Of a DNA stretch of 64,000 nucleotides, positions 33,496 through 46,290 are shown piece by piece; position 1 is the first letter of the stretch, and each line of letters begins with the position of its first letter. Below the pieces are notes generated by a model. That model ran no database searches, was not told the DNA's origin, and saw only the letters and a program-made list of their open reading frames with translations. The position numbers were made by a program, and so were the translations under genes. This DNA comes from Lycorma delicatula (taxonomy: Eukaryota > Arthropoda > Insecta > Hemiptera > Fulgoridae): NCBI RefSeq assembly GCF_047948215.1, contig NC_134456.1:11247730-11311729 (forward strand), read 5' to 3'.

Positions 33496-35218
33496 ACAAC
33501 AATTCTGTTATTCTCTGCTTATGTGTGTTTTTTGTTGTTCTGTTGCATTGTATTATAATATTTTCATACTTCAAATAATTACTTATATTAGCTTAATCAG
33601 GATATTCCCATCATTGAAATTTACAACACATCCAGTGATATATTTATCATTTTGTCTCCTCGGAGTGACAAAAAAAAGTAAATCAACTTGAGATTAAACT
33701 ATAATATTTTTTTAGTAAATTCATCTGTTCATTGAAAGAACTTACTCATTCCTTGGTTGGGCAGCTTTTCATTATCTTTTAAGGACATAAATGTTAAAAA
33801 AAGAACAGCATAAACGTTATGCTTATATTATCATTAACTCTATTTACTTTCCTTTTATTATCATCGGAATGAATTCACTGATTTTTTTACATTAATTTAA
33901 CTAAAATAAGTAGTAAAAATAACTAATATAAATTTTAGGAAATAATTGTTATACTTACATTACTTGATTTGTATTTTACTGAGTTTTCATTCACACAATC
34001 TATTAAAACAGAAATACTTTTTCAAAAATTTAAGTACAATTATTAATATATTTAAGTAAGTACTGTTTTTTTAGTTCAGTTTTGATATGTTTTTAAAAAC
34101 TTATCATTAAAAAATAAACAAACAACACCTATTCATTTTTTTACATATTTGTTATCAGTTCATTAAAATATTTGTTTCATACGTAAAAATGTGCCCATAT
34201 TAACTCATCATTATGTTTATTTTTTAATTATTCCCCTAATTACTTGGTGTTTATTGGTTATTAAAAGTAACATTTATTCAAAATTATATCTGTTCAATTG
34301 ACGTAAGATTTTTAAATCTTCAATTTGAACATATTTTAATTACTGTTTGTCATACTAAATGTATTTTTAAAACATTAATAATTGATGATGAAGTAAAATT
34401 TATAATAATTAACTTATTTATTCACTTTGCACAACTCCAGGCTGATGTCTAATATCAGCAATTTTTTTTGCTGTTTGTTATGGAAGACAGAAATGACATC
34501 ACTCTGTTACATAACTCAGTTATGTAACAGTGGTATTTTTATTCTTAAAGTTAAAAATATAATTTGATTTGATGTTGAAAAATATACTTTTAAATTGTTC
34601 AGCAATATGTTGTTGAAAGTTAAATATTAATATTTTATAAATTATTTTTGTTCTCTCTAAAATTTCAAATATTTTTCTAGTAAGTTATGATAGTCTTCAT
34701 CCATGCATAGAAAGTTTTCCCTTTTGGTGCTTCTTTTTGGTTGATGATTAATTCATCATATAAACTCAAAGCTAGCATATCAGAATATGAAATGAAAATT
34801 TTGTAGATGTGGACTCATGCATATTCTTATATGCATATAAAATTGAATTGTTATATTTGGAACATTGGATGCTACTTGAAAGACTATGTGGTTTTATTGC
34901 AACCATAAATGAAACGAGAAAATGCCTTCTTAAAATGACTACTACTTACTAAATTCAGTTAAAGCATATTAAATGAACTGAATTAAAATTGTAAAAATAT
35001 GTTTTAAATAATAAAATAATGCAACAGATCTAAATTTGATTAAAATAATTAATTACCCTTAAATAAATATAGAAATAATCAGAACATAATTTAAATTATG
35101 TAGATCATATCAATTGGAATGGCATGTTTGCTATTCTACAGATAAGAAAAAGGTTTGCATAGAAGGATCAAAGGAAATTATAGAAAAACAGTGATCAGAG
35201 CAATATTATGAAATAAAA
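33496..35218. other. AT-rich DNA with one hairpin, no gene
   Basis: Contains a perfect 13-bp inverted repeat, CTGTTACATAACT at 34504-34516 and AGTTATGTAACAG at 34518-34530, with a 1-nt loop. Nothing else supported. Confidence 0.45.
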
Positions 35219-35396
35219 ATCTGATGTGGACAACATATGACTTCCTTATGTGCCTATTAAATTACATATATACTTTTTTTTTAAATGAGAAGTATGTAAA
35301 ACTTTATTTCATTAATAACTTCTGATATTTTTTCATTTTTTTTGTTGTTGTTATTATTGAATTATTATTTATCGTAAACAACTTTTTATAAAACTG
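35219..35396 (+). repeat. family R repeat, copy 2 (5' part only)
   Basis: ATCTGATGTGGACAACATAT, then GACTTCCTTATGTGCCTATT and the T-rich segment with AATAACTTCTGATATTTTTT as in copy 1. It stops before the TTCGAACTGATGTGCC segment. Confidence 0.75.
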
Positions 35397-35814
35397 GTCA
35401 ACATGATTTTTGTCTCACGAGTAGCAATAAGGGTACTTAATGTAATTTTTTATCCTGTTTTCAAATATGTATTCTGAATTTCTCCATCACTCACAGTTTT
35501 TTATTTAAATTTTTTGAAATATTTTAAAATGTTTTTCTATCCATTTGTCCATTCTCAAGTAAAAGCTCATAGAACATTGTAAATATCATAGAACCAAATG
35601 AGCTAACTCAAAGGGTAGTGTTGCTACTGTTGTGCAGGTTTAGACATCTGTAGACATGTACAAACATGATCTAGTGTAGTACACATTTATCAGAATGATG
35701 CCAGTTGTGAGAGAATAGTGAACCAGTAAACACGTCATTGTGAGTTCTTAGTGTGTCTGAATTATTGTGTATTACATAATTACAATTTTATTTCTTTTAA
35801 TTAGTTGTTAGTTA

Positions 35815-37408
35815 CAAAATGCCGAGTTTGTTTAAATCATTCTAACAATTTTTGTTATGTTGTTATGAACTTTATTTTGTGTGTAACATCGGGGACCAAA
35901 CAAGGGCCTGGGCCCCACATATCTGTTGTTTATCATGTTCTAGACGTGTCACTGTATGGAAAAATAGCACATGCCATTTGCTATCCCTATGATTTGAAGG
36001 GAACCGAAATTTCACTCTGCTGACTGTTATTTCTGTTTAACAAACATTAAATGGATTACGTCAAAATCAAAACTTACAGTTGTGTACCCTTACTTGCGAT
36101 CTGCAATGAGACCAGTTCCACACTGTGAAGAATTGCTCATACCAAAGCCTCCAGAACACATGTGACATTAGATGAAGGTAGTTCAGAGTCTGATAGAAGT
36201 AAGGAAGAAAAAGAAACAGATTCTGGTGATTCAACTTTTGACCAAAGCAGTTCATCTGAGCCTTATTTACTGACTTACCAATCTAATATGAGATTTAAAG
36301 TTATTAAAAAAAAAAAGTCTGAAATGCTTGCTTCCTGGCTAAAAGGATCGAATCTTCTTCAAAAGAATACAAAGATTTGTTGTAATCGTCATTCTGAATT
36401 TAAAGACTATTTTTCTGAAGAAAAGGGCTTAGTGTTTTGTAATAAGATTTCTTCTCTTATGGAGACACTTTGTAATGAACATAACCCAACAGAATGGTGC
36501 TTGTTCATTGATCCTCCAAAGTTAGTTTAAAAGCTGTGCATCTGCATAATGGCAATAAATTTCCATCAGTATCTATGGCTCACTCTGCTAGTATTACAAA
36601 AACATATGAAAACTTTAAATCTATATTGCAAAAGCTTCAATATGCAGTGTATGAATGAAATATTTGTGGTGATTTGAAGGTAACTGCACTTTATTGTTGG
36701 TCTGGAGCCTGGTTACACAACATTCTTTTGTTTTTTGTGTGACTAGGATAGTAGGGACAGGAAAAACCATTTCATTAGAAAAGAATAGCCTAAATGCGAA
36801 TCACTCATTCCTGAACAGAAAGATGTGAAACATGACCCATTTATAATCCTAAAAATGTGTACCTACTGTTACATATCCAACTAGGATTAATGAAGAATTT
36901 CGTCAAGCCCATGGACAATATTCCTGGTTTCATGTGCTTAAAACAGAAGTTTCCTAAAATTATTGATGCAAAAATTAAAGAAGGAATATTTGTGGGTCCA
37001 CAAATACGATCACTTATGCACGATGAAGTTTGAGGAACTATTGAATCCACTGGAGAAACCAGCTTTGCAAGCATTCAAAAATGTTACTCAGAGATTTTTT
37101 TGGGAAATCGAAAGGCGGAAAATAATCGTGATATTGTCAACAATTTTATAATATCTTATAAAAATTTGGGTCATAATATGTCTTTAAAAGTACACTTCTT
37201 GCACTCGCACCTAGATTTCTTCCCAGAAATCCTTGGCGCAATGAGCGATGAGCACGGAGAACACTTTCATCAGGAGATTTTAGCTATGGAAAAGAGGTAT
37301 CAAGGCAAATGGAATCCTAATATGCTGGCCGATTATTGTTGGATCATCAAGAGGGATGCTCCACAGGCGAAATATAACAGAAAATCGTCATTTGTTACTT
37401 TCTAGGTG
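35815..37408 (+). pseudogene. uncharacterised multicopy arthropod gene family, copy B (broken)
   Basis: Pieces follow one order in shifting plus-strand frames: an N-terminal cysteine region (CRVCLNHSNNFCYV; then CYELYFVCNIGDQTRAWAPH and ICCLSC near 35855-35955), an acidic serine-rich linker (SSESDRSKEEKETDSGDSTF), MLASWLKGSNLLQKNTKICC and FKDYFSEEKGLVFCN near 36330-36445, NPTEWCLFIDPPKL, GIFVGPQIR near 36985 (in frame with neighbours), ENNRDIVNNFIISYKNLGHN, MSLKVHFLHSHLDFFPE, MSDEHGEHFHQEILAMEKRY and MLADYCWIIKRDAP, ending in a stop at 37405. It is better preserved than copy A at 12.3 kb. Several frame changes make it a pseudogene. The CxxC and H.CCxxC cysteines suggest zinc binding. Function unknown; high copy number in arthropods (from memory) suggests spread with a mobile element. 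Confidence 0.7.
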
Positions 37409-37617
37409 AGTTAAATGTTTGAATATTGTGTAGTTAAGAATGTAGAAAGTATTAAAATGTTTGAAATTATAAATGGCTGTTCTCTCGGAAAACTTGCGTG
37501 GTGGGTAAAATCCGATATCATATTTGAATTCAGGAGAAAAAATACTACCAGAATCACATATTTTTCTTTCTGAGACAAAAAAAAGTATTTTTTTTCCCCC
37601 AGTGTAATCGGCGGAAT

Positions 37618-38121
37618 AATTATTAATAAATCAATATATTTAAATTAAAAAAAGTTAAAAAAAGAAGGTGAACTCAGATTCGAACTGATGTGCCTTCCCA
37701 AATATCCTAAATATTTAATTCATTAACATTTTATTTGACTATAATTCTTTAAACAATGAAAATAAGTACCACTTACGATATATCGTTGAAAAGTTTTCGA
37801 TGAGGGAGGACTTATCACTGCAGTTAAGAAAAAGTCCAAAATCCAAATTGTTTTTGGGCTTTTTTGGACACTTTTGGTTCAATTGATTGCAATCAAAAGG
37901 GAAGGTGCACAACTGAATGTTTCAATAGTCCTAAAACAAAAATTTCAACATTCTACGGCTAATCGTTTTTGAGTTATGCGCGATACGTACGTACTACATA
38001 CATACGCCACGTCGAAACTAGTCAAAATGGATTCAGGCATGGTCAAAATGGATATTTCTGGTGAAATCTGAAAACCGAAATATTTCGCGATCACAATACT
38101 TCCTTTACTTCGTACAAGGAA
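37618..38121 (+). repeat. family R repeat, copy 3 (3' part)
   Basis: From ATAAATCAATATATTTAAAT and TTCGAACTGATGTGCCTTCC to GGTGAAATCTGAAAACCGAA, TTCGCGATCACAATACTTCC and a terminal CTTCGTACAAGGAA. It begins within 210 bp of the end of copy B of the multicopy gene family. Confidence 0.8.
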
Positions 38122-38454
38122 TAGATGAAATAAAAAGTGCTTATGCTTTTGTTGAAATTATTGATTTTCTCGTAACTACAGATTTTAGCTACCTTAATTT
38201 TTTTGTGATGCTGTTTTTAAAAAAACAGTTTTTAATTTTTTTCCTGTATGTGAATACTGTGTGCTTCATTATTTTATGATAAATTAATTATTTTTTTGTA
38301 AGTGGGTATTTATCAATTAAAGTTTTATTCTACGGATATTTATAATTTCTTCTATGTCCTGTAAATGCATTTCAATTTTACAATACTTTTTAATGAAAAG
38401 TTTATTTCTAATAACACTAAGGTTATTAAGGAGTAAGTATGTATGTAATATCAT

Positions 38455-38495
38455 TGTAATAAGCAGATAATTGTAATTGTAAAAGTCATAATAAT
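38455..38495 (+). repeat. exact 41-bp direct repeat, copy 1
   Basis: Identical to 39370-39410 at every base; flanking sequences differ. Confidence 0.85.
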
Positions 38496-39369
38496 GCTGA
38501 TCCTCATCCACGTACCAGAAGAATAATACCTTTAACAAGATTTGTGCAAGAAATGTATTATTTATTATTGTAACATTAAATAATTCCAATATTGTTGTAT
38601 ATTGTCAAATTTTCATTAACAAGATTATATTATTGATGATTTAATAATTTAATATTATTTAATATAATATGTTACAACAATTATTATAACTGCACAGGTA
38701 TAAAAATATTCAAATTATTATTTTATACATCTACTTTTCAATTAGAAAATATTTTGAAATGACACTTTTATAATTAATACATAATCTTTTTATTTCCTTT
38801 ACTCTGATTTTTTCTAAGGATTATTATATAAATTTTGAGTACAATATTTATTTTTTTTTATAAAACTTACCTTTATTATAATTTTTTTAAATAATAATTC
38901 TAAATGTTCATTATATTGTGAAAAAGTTTCTTTGATTATCCATAAAATCGTATTTAGTGCACCACTAATTTTTAAAATAAAAGTTGTAAAAAGACACACT
39001 ACACTTAGACTTTTTAATATAATAAATTGATTTTAATTACATGTATTTTTTTAATGAAATCTTACTTGCACTGATTCTAAATGCTTTAACACATCAGAAA
39101 TAAACAGAAATAATGAAAGGTATAGTATAATTGTTATCTATGTTGTTACATATCACTTAACTGTAAATTGTTTTTACAACCGCATAAAAATTATTTTTAT
39201 TGTTAATAAAATATTTATTTAAAAATTTTAAATTACGTATTTTGCGACCAAAGGTAAGAAACAAATACTTTTGATAATGTAAAAATTCAATTCTAAGTTT
39301 CTTCGAATTTATATGTTTTTTGAGTCCCTGAGTCTAGATAAGTAAATGTAGCAAATTTTTGAAAAATTT

Positions 39370-39410
39370 TGTAATAAGCAGATAATTGTAATTGTAAAAG
39401 TCATAATAAT
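39370..39410 (+). repeat. exact 41-bp direct repeat, copy 2
   Basis: Identical to 38455-38495, 915 bp downstream. The lack of any difference suggests a recent copying event. Confidence 0.85.
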
Positions 39411-41195
39411 AAGCGTGCAAACTTGGGACAGAAAATTATAATTAATTTTAATTCTTTCACTTCTTTAGCTTTTTAACTTTACTCTAGTAAAGGGTTACAA
39501 TAGTTAAATGAGAATCTGGTAAATAAAAGACAAGATGATTACAGGATCACAAAATTTCTGTAAAAGACAAAATTTAATCACTGGTCATGAATATTAAATT
39601 TATTGCTGTAACTAATTTTATTATTTATACAGTAGTAACAGATTATACGATAAAAAAAAAAAAATGTAGGTGTAACCTTATCCTACATAAAAAAAATAAG
39701 AGGAAGAAAAACAATGAGTTAACAAAATTAATTAATGCAAAATAAAAGTTAATTAATAATAAATCGGATTACCACTAAAATAAAATCTAATTAATTAAAT
39801 ATAAAAAATTTGCAATACACGAATGCAAAGTCAAAGTACAGTTTGCTAATTAAATGAATTATACATTTTAAATAAATAGTACAAATCATTCATGAAAATT
39901 ATAAAACTGCGATGATCTTTTCTATTTTGATCCCAAAATACAAATTATGATATAAACAGACTATAAAGGATTTCCCATGTCATTAACAATATCACTACTA
40001 GTAGTAACAAAACTGAAAAAGATGTGTAAAAGTCATGTTGTCCCAGCTCCTACAATACTTCTGTTATACTTTTTCTTTATGAAAGGAAAAATTTTGTAAT
40101 TTGAGAGTTAAATTTCATACATTGTATTCACACCACACCTGCGGGAATTAAATACGGTATGCACGCACGCTTTTTTAGTTAGAATCATTGAATTAAATAA
40201 ACAAAATTATATATATTTTAAATTAAGTTGTGTGTGTATGTAAGTTGTCTGTCAGAAACAACTGTATTGTCAATTTTTTAAAAATTAATCAAAGAATCCT
40301 TTAATTAAATAATACTGTTATTAAAACTTATTGTAAATCAAAATTATTTAATATTTAATAACAACTTGTATCGTATCTATTGTATCAACTATTAATACAA
40401 TATATAGAAAAAATTAGATCATAATATTAAAAATACACGTAAAATAACATTATGGATCTGATGTTTTCATGATATTTTAGTAATTTAAAATAAGCAGGTT
40501 AGTTTTCAACAAGGTAATATTTAAAAAATTTAATTAGCATCTGAAAATATATAATAAATAGATTAGAAATAGAAAATAATACAGAAAATATTCTAGAAAT
40601 TAGCACAAGAGGTAAAAAAAGGCTAAATTTGAAATTTATAGAAGAACTTTATTAATAATAAGCACAGTTAATAGTAACTTAATACATCCATTTATCAAAA
40701 AATTGCAACCTACAGCAACAAAGTTAATAGACCATAAAATACACCGGCAGTAATATTGAACAAATAAGAAACTTAATGTAATGAAATACATTACCATTAA
40801 CAACGGATATAACAATAAATATAAATTAATTAAACAATATAATTAAATCTACATTGACACACAGTAGATAAGAACACAATAATAAAATAAACAAAAGATT
40901 ATAGCTACATACTCTTCATGCACATAAAACTCATATGATATGACACATTCAAAACAGAAATTAAAGAAAATAATTAAATAAATATCACTAATATTATGTG
41001 TCTAATCACTATATTTAAATCACTATATTTAGTTAAAAAATAGATTTTAACCAAATAACTAAAATGAAACAGATGTATAAAAAGTAAAATTGGATGAAAA
41101 AGAATATGATAAATATTATATAAAGTGTCACACGAAGAAACAGGGAACTTTCAGGACATGTCTACTGGTGAAAATAATGAAAAACGTTCATATAG

Positions 41196-41262
41196 AATCT
41201 GATGTGGACAATGCATGACTTCCTTGTACGCCTATTAAATTACATATACACATTTTTTCTGC
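41196..41262 (+). repeat. family R repeat, copy 4 (short 5' piece)
   Basis: ATCTGATGTGGACAATGCAT, GACTTCCTTGTACGCCTATT and AAATTACATATACACATTTT, then divergence. Confidence 0.7.
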
Positions 41263-41689
41263 ACTTCATTTAAACTTATTTCATTTCAAAGTGAGATACG
41301 ATCCTAGAATTCTTTAATAAAATTGACAGCTACACAATTGCTGAAATATTAATTTTTATTAACATCAGATATTTATATAATTATTAATTCAAAAATCTTA
41401 CATGAGATATTAGGGTAAAGTAAAAGCCCCTTTACTCGTATTACTAGATCAGTATTATTCATGTCTTAGTGAGTTTCTGTTTAACAAAAGTTTCAGATTT
41501 CTGGTGTGTCGTATAAAGAAAAGTTAATAATAATTATTAAACTATTCTGCTTAGTGAACTCCTGTATTCTGGTTACATATCTTAATTTTGACCTAACGGT
41601 GTAAAATATATAGTTTTTATTTTTTTATTATTTGGTGAATAATAAAAAATTAAAAAGAAACAATCGTACAGGAAAAAGAAAGATAACAT

Positions 41690-41910
41690 GAAGAAATATA
41701 TCTCAAAAAACGACAAGAAGAAGAATATGAAGGGGAAGAAAATGTTAAGAACAAGGGAAGAATAAAAAAATTAAAGAATGTAATAAATATAAAGAGAAAA
41801 TGTTAAAACGAAAAAAGTATAAAAAGATTAAAAGAGGCTGATGAATATAAAAAGAGAGAAAATTTGAAAACTAGAGAACGTGTACACAAATTAAGATCAG
41901 AAGAATTATA
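41690..41910 (+). repeat. degenerate coding repeat (EY..ENLKTRERV motif)
   Basis: Purine-rich plus-strand DNA that reads, with one or more breaks, EEEYEGEENVKNKGRIKKL and then ADEYKKRENLKTRERVHKLR, i.e. a recurring unit of about 23 residues (E-Y-x4-E-N-[VL]-K-x-[KR]-x-R). Such basic, charged repeats occur in some transposon-linked arthropod proteins, but I cannot name the family. Confidence 0.35.
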
Positions 41911-42745
41911 TCCGGCCCACCCAACAAAGGAGGAAACTGCTTACTGGTGTGGTCTATTCAGCCCTGCTATATGGCGCTGAGTTGTGTGCGGGCGTTGTTA
42001 GATTTGCCAAGTACAGGGGTAAGTTGAAATCCATCCACAGGAGGTGTTTCATCAGAGAAGCGTCCACCTATAGGACAGTGTTCAGGGAGGTGGTTGAGGT
42101 GATTGCTGGACTCCCGCCTGTAGACTTGATGATAATGCGGCGTAGCAGAACTAGGGAACTGAGAACACCCCCATCAGAGGAAAGGAAGCGTTCTGCAGAA
42201 GAACTAGAAGAAGAGATTGCACAAACATGGCAGGAGTGGTGGGACCGGGCCATGAAGGGTAGGTAGACCCATCGTTTTCTTAGGGCTATCAGGGAGCGGT
42301 GCCAGAGGACCCATGGCTCGCTGAGTTTTGAGTTAACACACTTCCTGGCGGGTCATGGGGGTTTCAGGTCTTTTTTGTACAGATTCGGGCTCGAACTGTC
42401 TGAAAATAGTCCGAAGTGCGAGGTAGAAGAGATCCCTCCAACATGTATTCTTTCTGTGCTCGCGATTCGCCATAGAGCGTTGAGAGATGCTCAGCAACCT
42501 GAGATGTAAGGACATGTTTCACCCTGAAGATACCCTATGGATCTATTACAAGGTGAAGCACAGTGGAAGACTGTGGAAAGATTCGTTAGGACGGTCATGA
42601 GGAAGCTGCATTTACATGAGGTGTCCCGCACAGGAGAGTGGCGCCGGAAGGCGCGGGGGCAGACAGGTTCTCGACTACCTAGGGGGCTTCCAGGAATCCA
42701 GGAAGGGGAAAGACAGAGGTGGAAGTTTAGTCGATAGTGCGCAGC
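41905..42745 (+). pseudogene. R1-clade retrotransposon, C-terminal remnant
   Basis: Plus-strand GC-rich island. LLTGVVYSALLYGAELCAGV, FIREASTYRTVFREVVEVIA and GLPPVDLM match the post-RT region of R1-like proteins, with the same landmarks as the remnant at 30.7-30.95 kb. Then WQEWWDRAMKGR (stop), then THFLAGHGGFRSFLYRFGL, matching the R1-type (..TQ.LSGHG.F..YL.RF) landmark, and a decayed cysteine region (SPKCEVEEIPPTC). It begins abruptly and lacks RT blocks. A likely trailer runs to about 42745. Confidence 0.85.
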
Positions 42746-43144
42746 TATACATACATACGTCCTTGGTTGTAACTGGCGGAGCCTGTTAGTGAGCTTGACA
42801 CTACTAAGGCGCCTGCAAATGGGGTTCTTCCACCTCTTTAAAAAAAAAATTATATCAAACCAAAGAGCGATTAAATGATTGGCAATAAAAAACAAATCGA
42901 CAATATCAGAGGAGTAATGAACTAAAGATAAGAATTTTTTGTAATTTATTAAAGATCGGGCATGATCCCTCAGTGTATGTGTTGTTCTTGTGAGGGTCTA
43001 TTTTTCAATCACTCTGTAATTAACTTTAATGTAGATAAAATTAAACAAAAATTAAGCTAGAAAATCCAAAAATAATACGATTATAAATAATAATTTTCCA
43101 TTAATATTAAATAATCGATGTTTCACCAATCTATTACATCTGCA
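42746..43144. other. no gene; R1 trailer and AT-rich DNA
   Basis: GC content drops at about 42840, probably marking the end of the R1-like insertion. Confidence 0.35.
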
Positions 43145-43681
43145 CATATGTAATACCTATTAAATTACATTTACACATTTGTAAAGGTAATAAAATTTTA
43201 TTTCACTAATAATTTTGCTAATTTTTTTGTATTATCGTAGAATAATTATTTATTGTAAACATTTTTTAACAATCACGGGTTAATAATTAAATCAATATAT
43301 TTAAATTTAAAAAAAAGAAAAGTAAAAAAGAATAAATAAAAAAACGTTAAAAAAACAAAAGGAGATGAAGTCTGATTCGAACCGATGTGCCTTCCCTTTA
43401 AGATTCAAATATTTCATTAATTAAAATTTTAATTTTACTTTCAATCAAAAAAGAAAATGTGTACAACTAGATGTTACAACAGTATTAAATCCAAAATTTC
43501 AACATCCTACGGCTAATCTTTTTTGAGTTATGCGAGATACATACGCACATACATACGTATCTACAGACGTCACGCCGAAACTAGTCAAAATGGATTCAGA
43601 GATGGTCAAAATGGATATTTCCGTTGAAATATGAAAACCGAAATGTTTCGCGATCACAAGTTCGCTTTACTTCGTACAGGG
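43145..43681 (+). repeat. family R repeat, copy 5 (most complete)
   Basis: Contains both ends of the family: TAATACCTATTAAATTACAT at the left and TTCGCGATCACAAGTTCGCT plus TTACTTCGTACAGGG at the right, with the middle partly deleted after TTTCATTAATTAAAATTTTA. It shows that the 5' pieces (copies 2 and 4) and 3' pieces (copies 3 and 6) belong to one element. Confidence 0.8.
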
Positions 43682-45699
43682 AAATTAAAATAGGTATGGA
43701 AACGCTTTGTTTTGGAGTTACAGATTGTGAATAATTTCGTCCGGATTTCAGCTCTTCTAATAAAAAGAAGTCCTACTTCTTTTTTGGGACCCAAATTAAG
43801 TTGTAAAATTAGTAGTTTCTTACGCAATTTTAGGTGGGAAGTATGATAAAAGTGGTCCAAGAACTGTACCTACAATAGTTTTTAAGATATCCAACATAAA
43901 ACACAAAATTCGGTGTCAAAAACGTTTTCTTTTTATGTTTTTTAGTTTAATTAGCCTATGACTGATAAACGCGGAAGATTAGTAAAAAAAACTTGTAGAG
44001 AATTTAATTCAGATAAAATTAATATAAATGCAGCCAATAAAAAGTAAATAAAAACTAACAATATTAATAATACTTATAAAATATTAATGCCTTTCACCTC
44101 TGTGAAAATGGTTTTTCATCTATTGTTGAACTAAATACTAAATATTGGAATCATCTTTTATTATCACTTGAAAACAATTTGCTTTTCTTTCTTACAAAGA
44201 TCCACATACAGATTAAAAGAAAAACAAATGCAACATCTCATTAATTTATTTATTTTATATGTATATTCATAAATCTAAACTATTTATGATTTTTTCTCAT
44301 AAAATGATTTCATTATTGTTTACTTGTAAAGTTGTAGGCTAATTTAATAACCCTCCTTTCACACAACCACAGACCCATTTTATATGATTAATAAATTTAT
44401 CGTTTCAGTTAATGGTGCAAACACAGTTCCGTACAAAAGAAAAAATTTCCGTACAGTTTTGCTTATTTATATAAGAAATAAGTAAAATATATGTTATTTA
44501 TAAAAATAATTATATTATTTCTTTTGTTCCCAATCTAAAATAAATTTCTTAAATTAAAAATTGCTAATTTATATAAAGTATATAATTATTTTAACAATTT
44601 ATATTTATATTTTTTAGTCTGCAATTGATCTTAAAACTTTTGTGAAAATAATCTACTTTAACACCAATAAATAAATGATTAATGTAAACTAATGAAAACG
44701 TTTGAGTTTGCACAATAATATTGTTGCTACACATAATTATTTATAATTAAGAGTATTTGCTAAATATTTATTTGATAAAATAAGAATTATCTAACAAATA
44801 CTCTTAATATGCATACAAAATGTTAAGTGTATTTTTCTTTCTCCACTCCTTCAAGAGTAATTTCATCAGTGTCTAAACACTTCATCAGTGGATTAAAATT
44901 AAAATTATTATTAAAATAATAATATTTTAATATTATTATTAAAATTCCCTGTTAGGCATGGTATTTTTCATATGAGACAAAATTCAATTTACATATTTCC
45001 ACATACAAGTTTCAAAATTATCTGTGGTGAATTAATATAAGCAAAAAAAAGTTTAGCTAGTGGAAAGAAATTAAAGGAATAGAACCATAAGGTTCAGCAA
45101 CCACTCTAGCTGACTGAGCATATATATAGAAAACTATTATTTTTGAGCTCATGGACAGGTATGTAATTTCTTAATCAAAAATACTTTATGAAAGCTATAT
45201 TAATGCTCTAAAATCCTATAATTAAAATATGTTGGATATTGAATTGTGAATAATTAATTTCATAAAAAAATTTGTTATAAATTAATAACTATAAGAACAT
45301 CTTAAAATACTCTATTGAAGCATATTGTCTTACTAACAGTGAGTTAATATAAAGTTGTGTATGCACAAACCACAATAAGGTAATATAAAGGTATGGTAAT
45401 ATATATTTTACCTTATTTACAATAAGGTAAAAGTTCTTATATGAAAAAAAATCTTTACAATAAAATGATACTTTCTGTTCAATCAATTTTAATGATTCTT
45501 AAATTAACAATGGTTTTTCACATATTGTTTTAGAGATTATAAAACAAATTTTAACAACTAAATATTAATTTTAACTACTAAATATAAGTTTATTTAGTAA
45601 CAAAACTTAACTTGCACTAACTTTTAAAGTCCTATTTTTAACATCTTGAATATCTTATCTCTTCCACTTTAATGAACTCTTTTTAGATGTACTTCATCC
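43682..45699. other. very AT-rich DNA with one hairpin, no gene
   Basis: A perfect 14-bp inverted repeat, ATTAAGAGTATTTG at 44746-44759 with its complement at 44795-44808, lies in this stretch, and an A/T palindromic tract near 44895-44945. TGTTAGGCATGGTATTTTTC at 44951 may be a scrap of SINE-B. Confidence 0.4.
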
Positions 45700-46290
45700 T
45701 CATTTCCTTCTTTCGTTATTCTTATACTTTAAAAAAAAATTGTTTTAAGTTTATTTTACTTAAAAATCTGTTTTTTTTTCTTTCCATAGGTTTTGTGTTA
45801 ATAATCAGGGGTGTAGAATCTTTGCCAAAAACAAAAGTCTTTTGTTTTTTAAAAAAATTAATATCCACATTTATCAAACCAGACAACAAAACTGTTTTCA
45901 TAAAACTCAATACTTCAGCTTTTGAGATGGGGGTCTTGTGTGTATACACATCTTTGGTTAAATTTACAAAACCATTTAAAAAAATGTTTCTACTATCCAA
46001 GATACAATTAAAATGTTTTCTACTACAGAAACTATACTACTCTATTCATGAATTTTTAAATAATTCCAAACATTTTTTAAAAATCCATTATTGTCAAATT
46101 TCTATTTAAAAAATCCCTTTTGGCATGCCAGAAGGTGTTTGTAGATTTCACCAGTGCTAAGTAGTGGATAAAATATTTCCACCTTGTTAAAAAAAATTTT
46201 AATTTACTCAGTGCAACAGTGGTATGTGAAAAAACTTTCACACGTGTAGCATATGACAAGACCAATCTTTCCAGCAACATTTTGGTCATC
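45700..46290 (-). pseudogene. possible transposase fragment (piggyBac-like?), weak
   Basis: Minus-strand segments at 46289-46077 (LSYATRVKVFSHTTVALSKL) and 46000-45722 (KDVYTHKTPISKAEVLSFMK, TVLLSGLINVDINFF) read like protein. The E[VI]..F......LLSG pattern resembles the start of the piggyBac transposase domain. There are stops between them and no DDD residues can be placed. It may be nothing. Confidence 0.2.

Larger units (their letters stand above)
38122..41195. other. very AT-rich stretch with an exact 41-bp duplication
   Basis: No gene. The same 41 bases, starting TGTAATAAGCAGATAATTGT, occur at 38455-38495 and 39370-39410. Open frames here are AT-rich chance frames. Confidence 0.5.

Noticed and set aside
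45687..46109. 140-codon plus-strand frame rich in F, K, L, I
   Set aside because: AT-driven composition, no start or splice context; the opposite strand reads more like protein, itself weak.
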